Shown here: positions 4,006-5,078 of the stretch, piece after piece | Layout of the letters: each line of letters opens with the position of its first letter | Numbering within the stretch: the stretch's first letter is position 1 | NCBI GenBank assembly: GCA_030666035.1 | Contig: DAOUYQ010000073.1 | Coordinates: 1-5,078, forward strand | Origin: Microcaldota archaeon | GTDB taxonomy: Archaea; Micrarchaeota; Micrarchaeia; Anstonellales; Bilamarchaeaceae | Direction: 5' to 3' | DNA length: 5,078 nt | Program-made: the position numbers and the translations under genes | Notes under the pieces: model-generated | Seen by the model: the letters and a program-made list of their open reading frames with translations, nothing else | Databases searched by the model: none | Told to the model about the DNA's origin: nothing

Positions 4006-5078
4006 ATGTTCGAAAAAAGGTTTTCAACGGCCATTGAAGAAAAATGGCAAAAGACGTGGGAAAAAAACGGAACCTACACATTCCATGACTTAGATGAGAG
4101 AAAGGCATATGCAATAGATACCCCCCCACCATTCACGAGCGGGGAATTGCACATGGGCCACGCCCTCTCTTATGCATATTTTGATTTTGTTGCCCGCTAC
4201 AAGCGGATGCGCGGCTATAATGTATTTTACCCGCAGGGATGGGACACCCAGGGCTTTCCAACTGAAACAAAAGTGGAAAAGAAATGCGGGAGGCTCCCAG
4301 GAAAGGAATTTAGGGAGAAGTGCAGGGAATGGACCGGCCAGATGATTGCAAAAATGAAAGAGTCCATGATTCGCTTGGGGCTTTCTCCGGACTGGAAGCA
4401 CCAGTACCGCACATTAGACCCGGATTATCACAAAAAAGTGCAGCTTTCCCTCCATATAATGTATGACAAGGGAATGGTTTACAGGGGGGAGCACCCGGTT
4501 TTCTGGTGCTACAAATGCGGGAGCGCACTTGCAAAAACAGATACTGAAGATTTGGAGCGCGAAACAGCCCTAAACCACATTAAATTTACCGGGCCGGATG
4601 GCGAAGACCTGATTATTGCCACAACGCGCCCGGAATTAATGTATGCATGCGTTGCAGTGCTTTTCCACCCGGAAGATTCCCGCTATAGGCATCTCGAAGG
4701 CAAGGAAGTTACTACCGCACTTGGGAAGAAAGTGAAAGTAATTGCAGATAAAGATGTGGACAGGGAGTATGGAAGCGGCCTTCTCATGGTCTGCACCTTT
4801 GGCGACAAGCAGGATATCGTGTGGGCATATAGGCACAAGCTTCCGATTATCTCCATTTTGGATAAATACGGAAAGCTCACTGGAACAGGGGAATTCGATG
4901 GCCTCAGGCCAGCAGTTGCAAAGGAAAAAATAATTGAAAAATTCAAGGCTGAGGGAAACATAGTAAAGCAGGAGACCCTTCCCCAGGTTATAAAGGTGCA
5001 TGACCGGTGCAAGTTTCCTGTTGAATACTCAATGTCCAAGCAGTGGTTTGCTGATATTACCAAGCACAGGGATGAAAT
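4006..5078 (+). CDS. valS: Valyl-tRNA synthetase, N-terminal part (cut by the window end)
   Basis: The first 357 codons of a class I aminoacyl-tRNA synthetase, open to the window edge. The enzyme attaches valine to tRNA-Val in the cytoplasm. Visible parts in order: an N-terminal helix (EEKWQKTWEKNG, 11-22), PPPFTSGELHMGH (40-52) carrying the HIGH-type signature at 49-52, GWDTQGFPTE (78-87) in the active-site wall, and a CxxC zinc-type knuckle WCYKCG (167-172). The editing domain has ATTRPE (205-210) followed by YACVAVLFHPED, then GSGLLMVCTFGDKQD (256-270), where D267/D270 correspond to the aspartates that hold misactivated threonine. The CVAV and MVCTFGD strings point to ValRS of the archaeal type rather than IleRS or LeuRS. 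The KMSKS loop and anticodon-binding domain lie beyond the window. ATG 4006 is the natural start because it precedes the conserved N-terminal helix. Confidence 0.93.
   Translation, partial: MFEKRFSTAIEEKWQKTWEKNGTYTFHDLDERKAYAIDTPPPFTSGELHMGHALSYAYFDFVARYKRMRGYNVFYPQGWDTQGFPTETKVEKKCGRLPGKEFREKCREWTGQMIAKMKESMIRLGLSPDWKHQYRTLDPDYHKKVQLSLHIMYDKGMVYRGEHPVFWCYKCGSALAKTDTEDLERETALNHIKFTGPDGEDLIIATTRPELMYACVAVLFHPEDSRYRHLEGKEVTTALGKKVKVIADKDVDREYGSGLLMVCTFGDKQDIVWAYRHKLPIISILDKYGKLTGTGEFDGLRPAVAKEKIIEKFKAEGNIVKQETLPQVIKVHDRCKFPVEYSMSKQWFADITKHRDE

Noticed and set aside
4121..4127. Run of seven Cs in the ValRS gene as a possible frameshift
   Set aside because: The frame stays correct across it: it encodes the proline string of PPPFTSGELHMGH, which continues into conserved sequence.
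4090..5063. Several minus-strand frames of 60-126 codons
   Set aside because: All are antisense to the valyl-tRNA synthetase, whose conserved motifs run through the same region without a break.

Overview
The window looks archaeal, possibly from a DPANN-type or other small-genome lineage; the lineage is a guess. Three lines of evidence support Archaea: a valyl-tRNA synthetase whose editing domain has the archaeal-type sequence, a tandem Lrp/AsnC regulator, and TATA-like boxes centred about 26-28 bases upstream of start codons with no ribosome binding site, as expected for leaderless archaeal transcripts. Intergenic DNA is very AT-rich, and the genes are only moderately so.

Layout. Bases 1-202 are AT-rich, non-coding sequence with several palindromes, a GC-rich hairpin and a leaderless promoter. 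A complete metallo-beta-lactamase-fold hydrolase follows (203-967, +). After a 277-base gap with no recognisable gene comes a compact two-gene operon (1245-1610 and 1649-1975, +) resembling a DUF4258 / DUF2283 pair, a likely toxin-antitoxin-like module. It converges, with an 18-base gap, on a long regulator gene (1994-2947, -) encoding two successive Lrp/AsnC units in one chain. Divergent from that is a class I SAM-dependent methyltransferase similar to glycine N-methyltransferase (3041-3955, +). Fifty bases downstream begins a valyl-tRNA synthetase (4006 onward, +), cut by the window end.

How the genes may work together. The clearest functional unit is the divergent regulator/methyltransferase pair. 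Their 93-base shared control region holds two back-to-back TATA boxes, each followed by a near-identical 11-base symmetric element (ATTACGGTAAT and ATTACGTTAAT, each read in its gene's direction). The element centres are 63 bases apart, close to six helical turns. This suggests the tandem Lrp protein controls both itself and the methyltransferase, perhaps in response to an amino acid. The MBL hydrolase and ValRS appear to be independent genes. No RNA genes, CRISPR arrays, insertion sequences or attachment sites were recognised.
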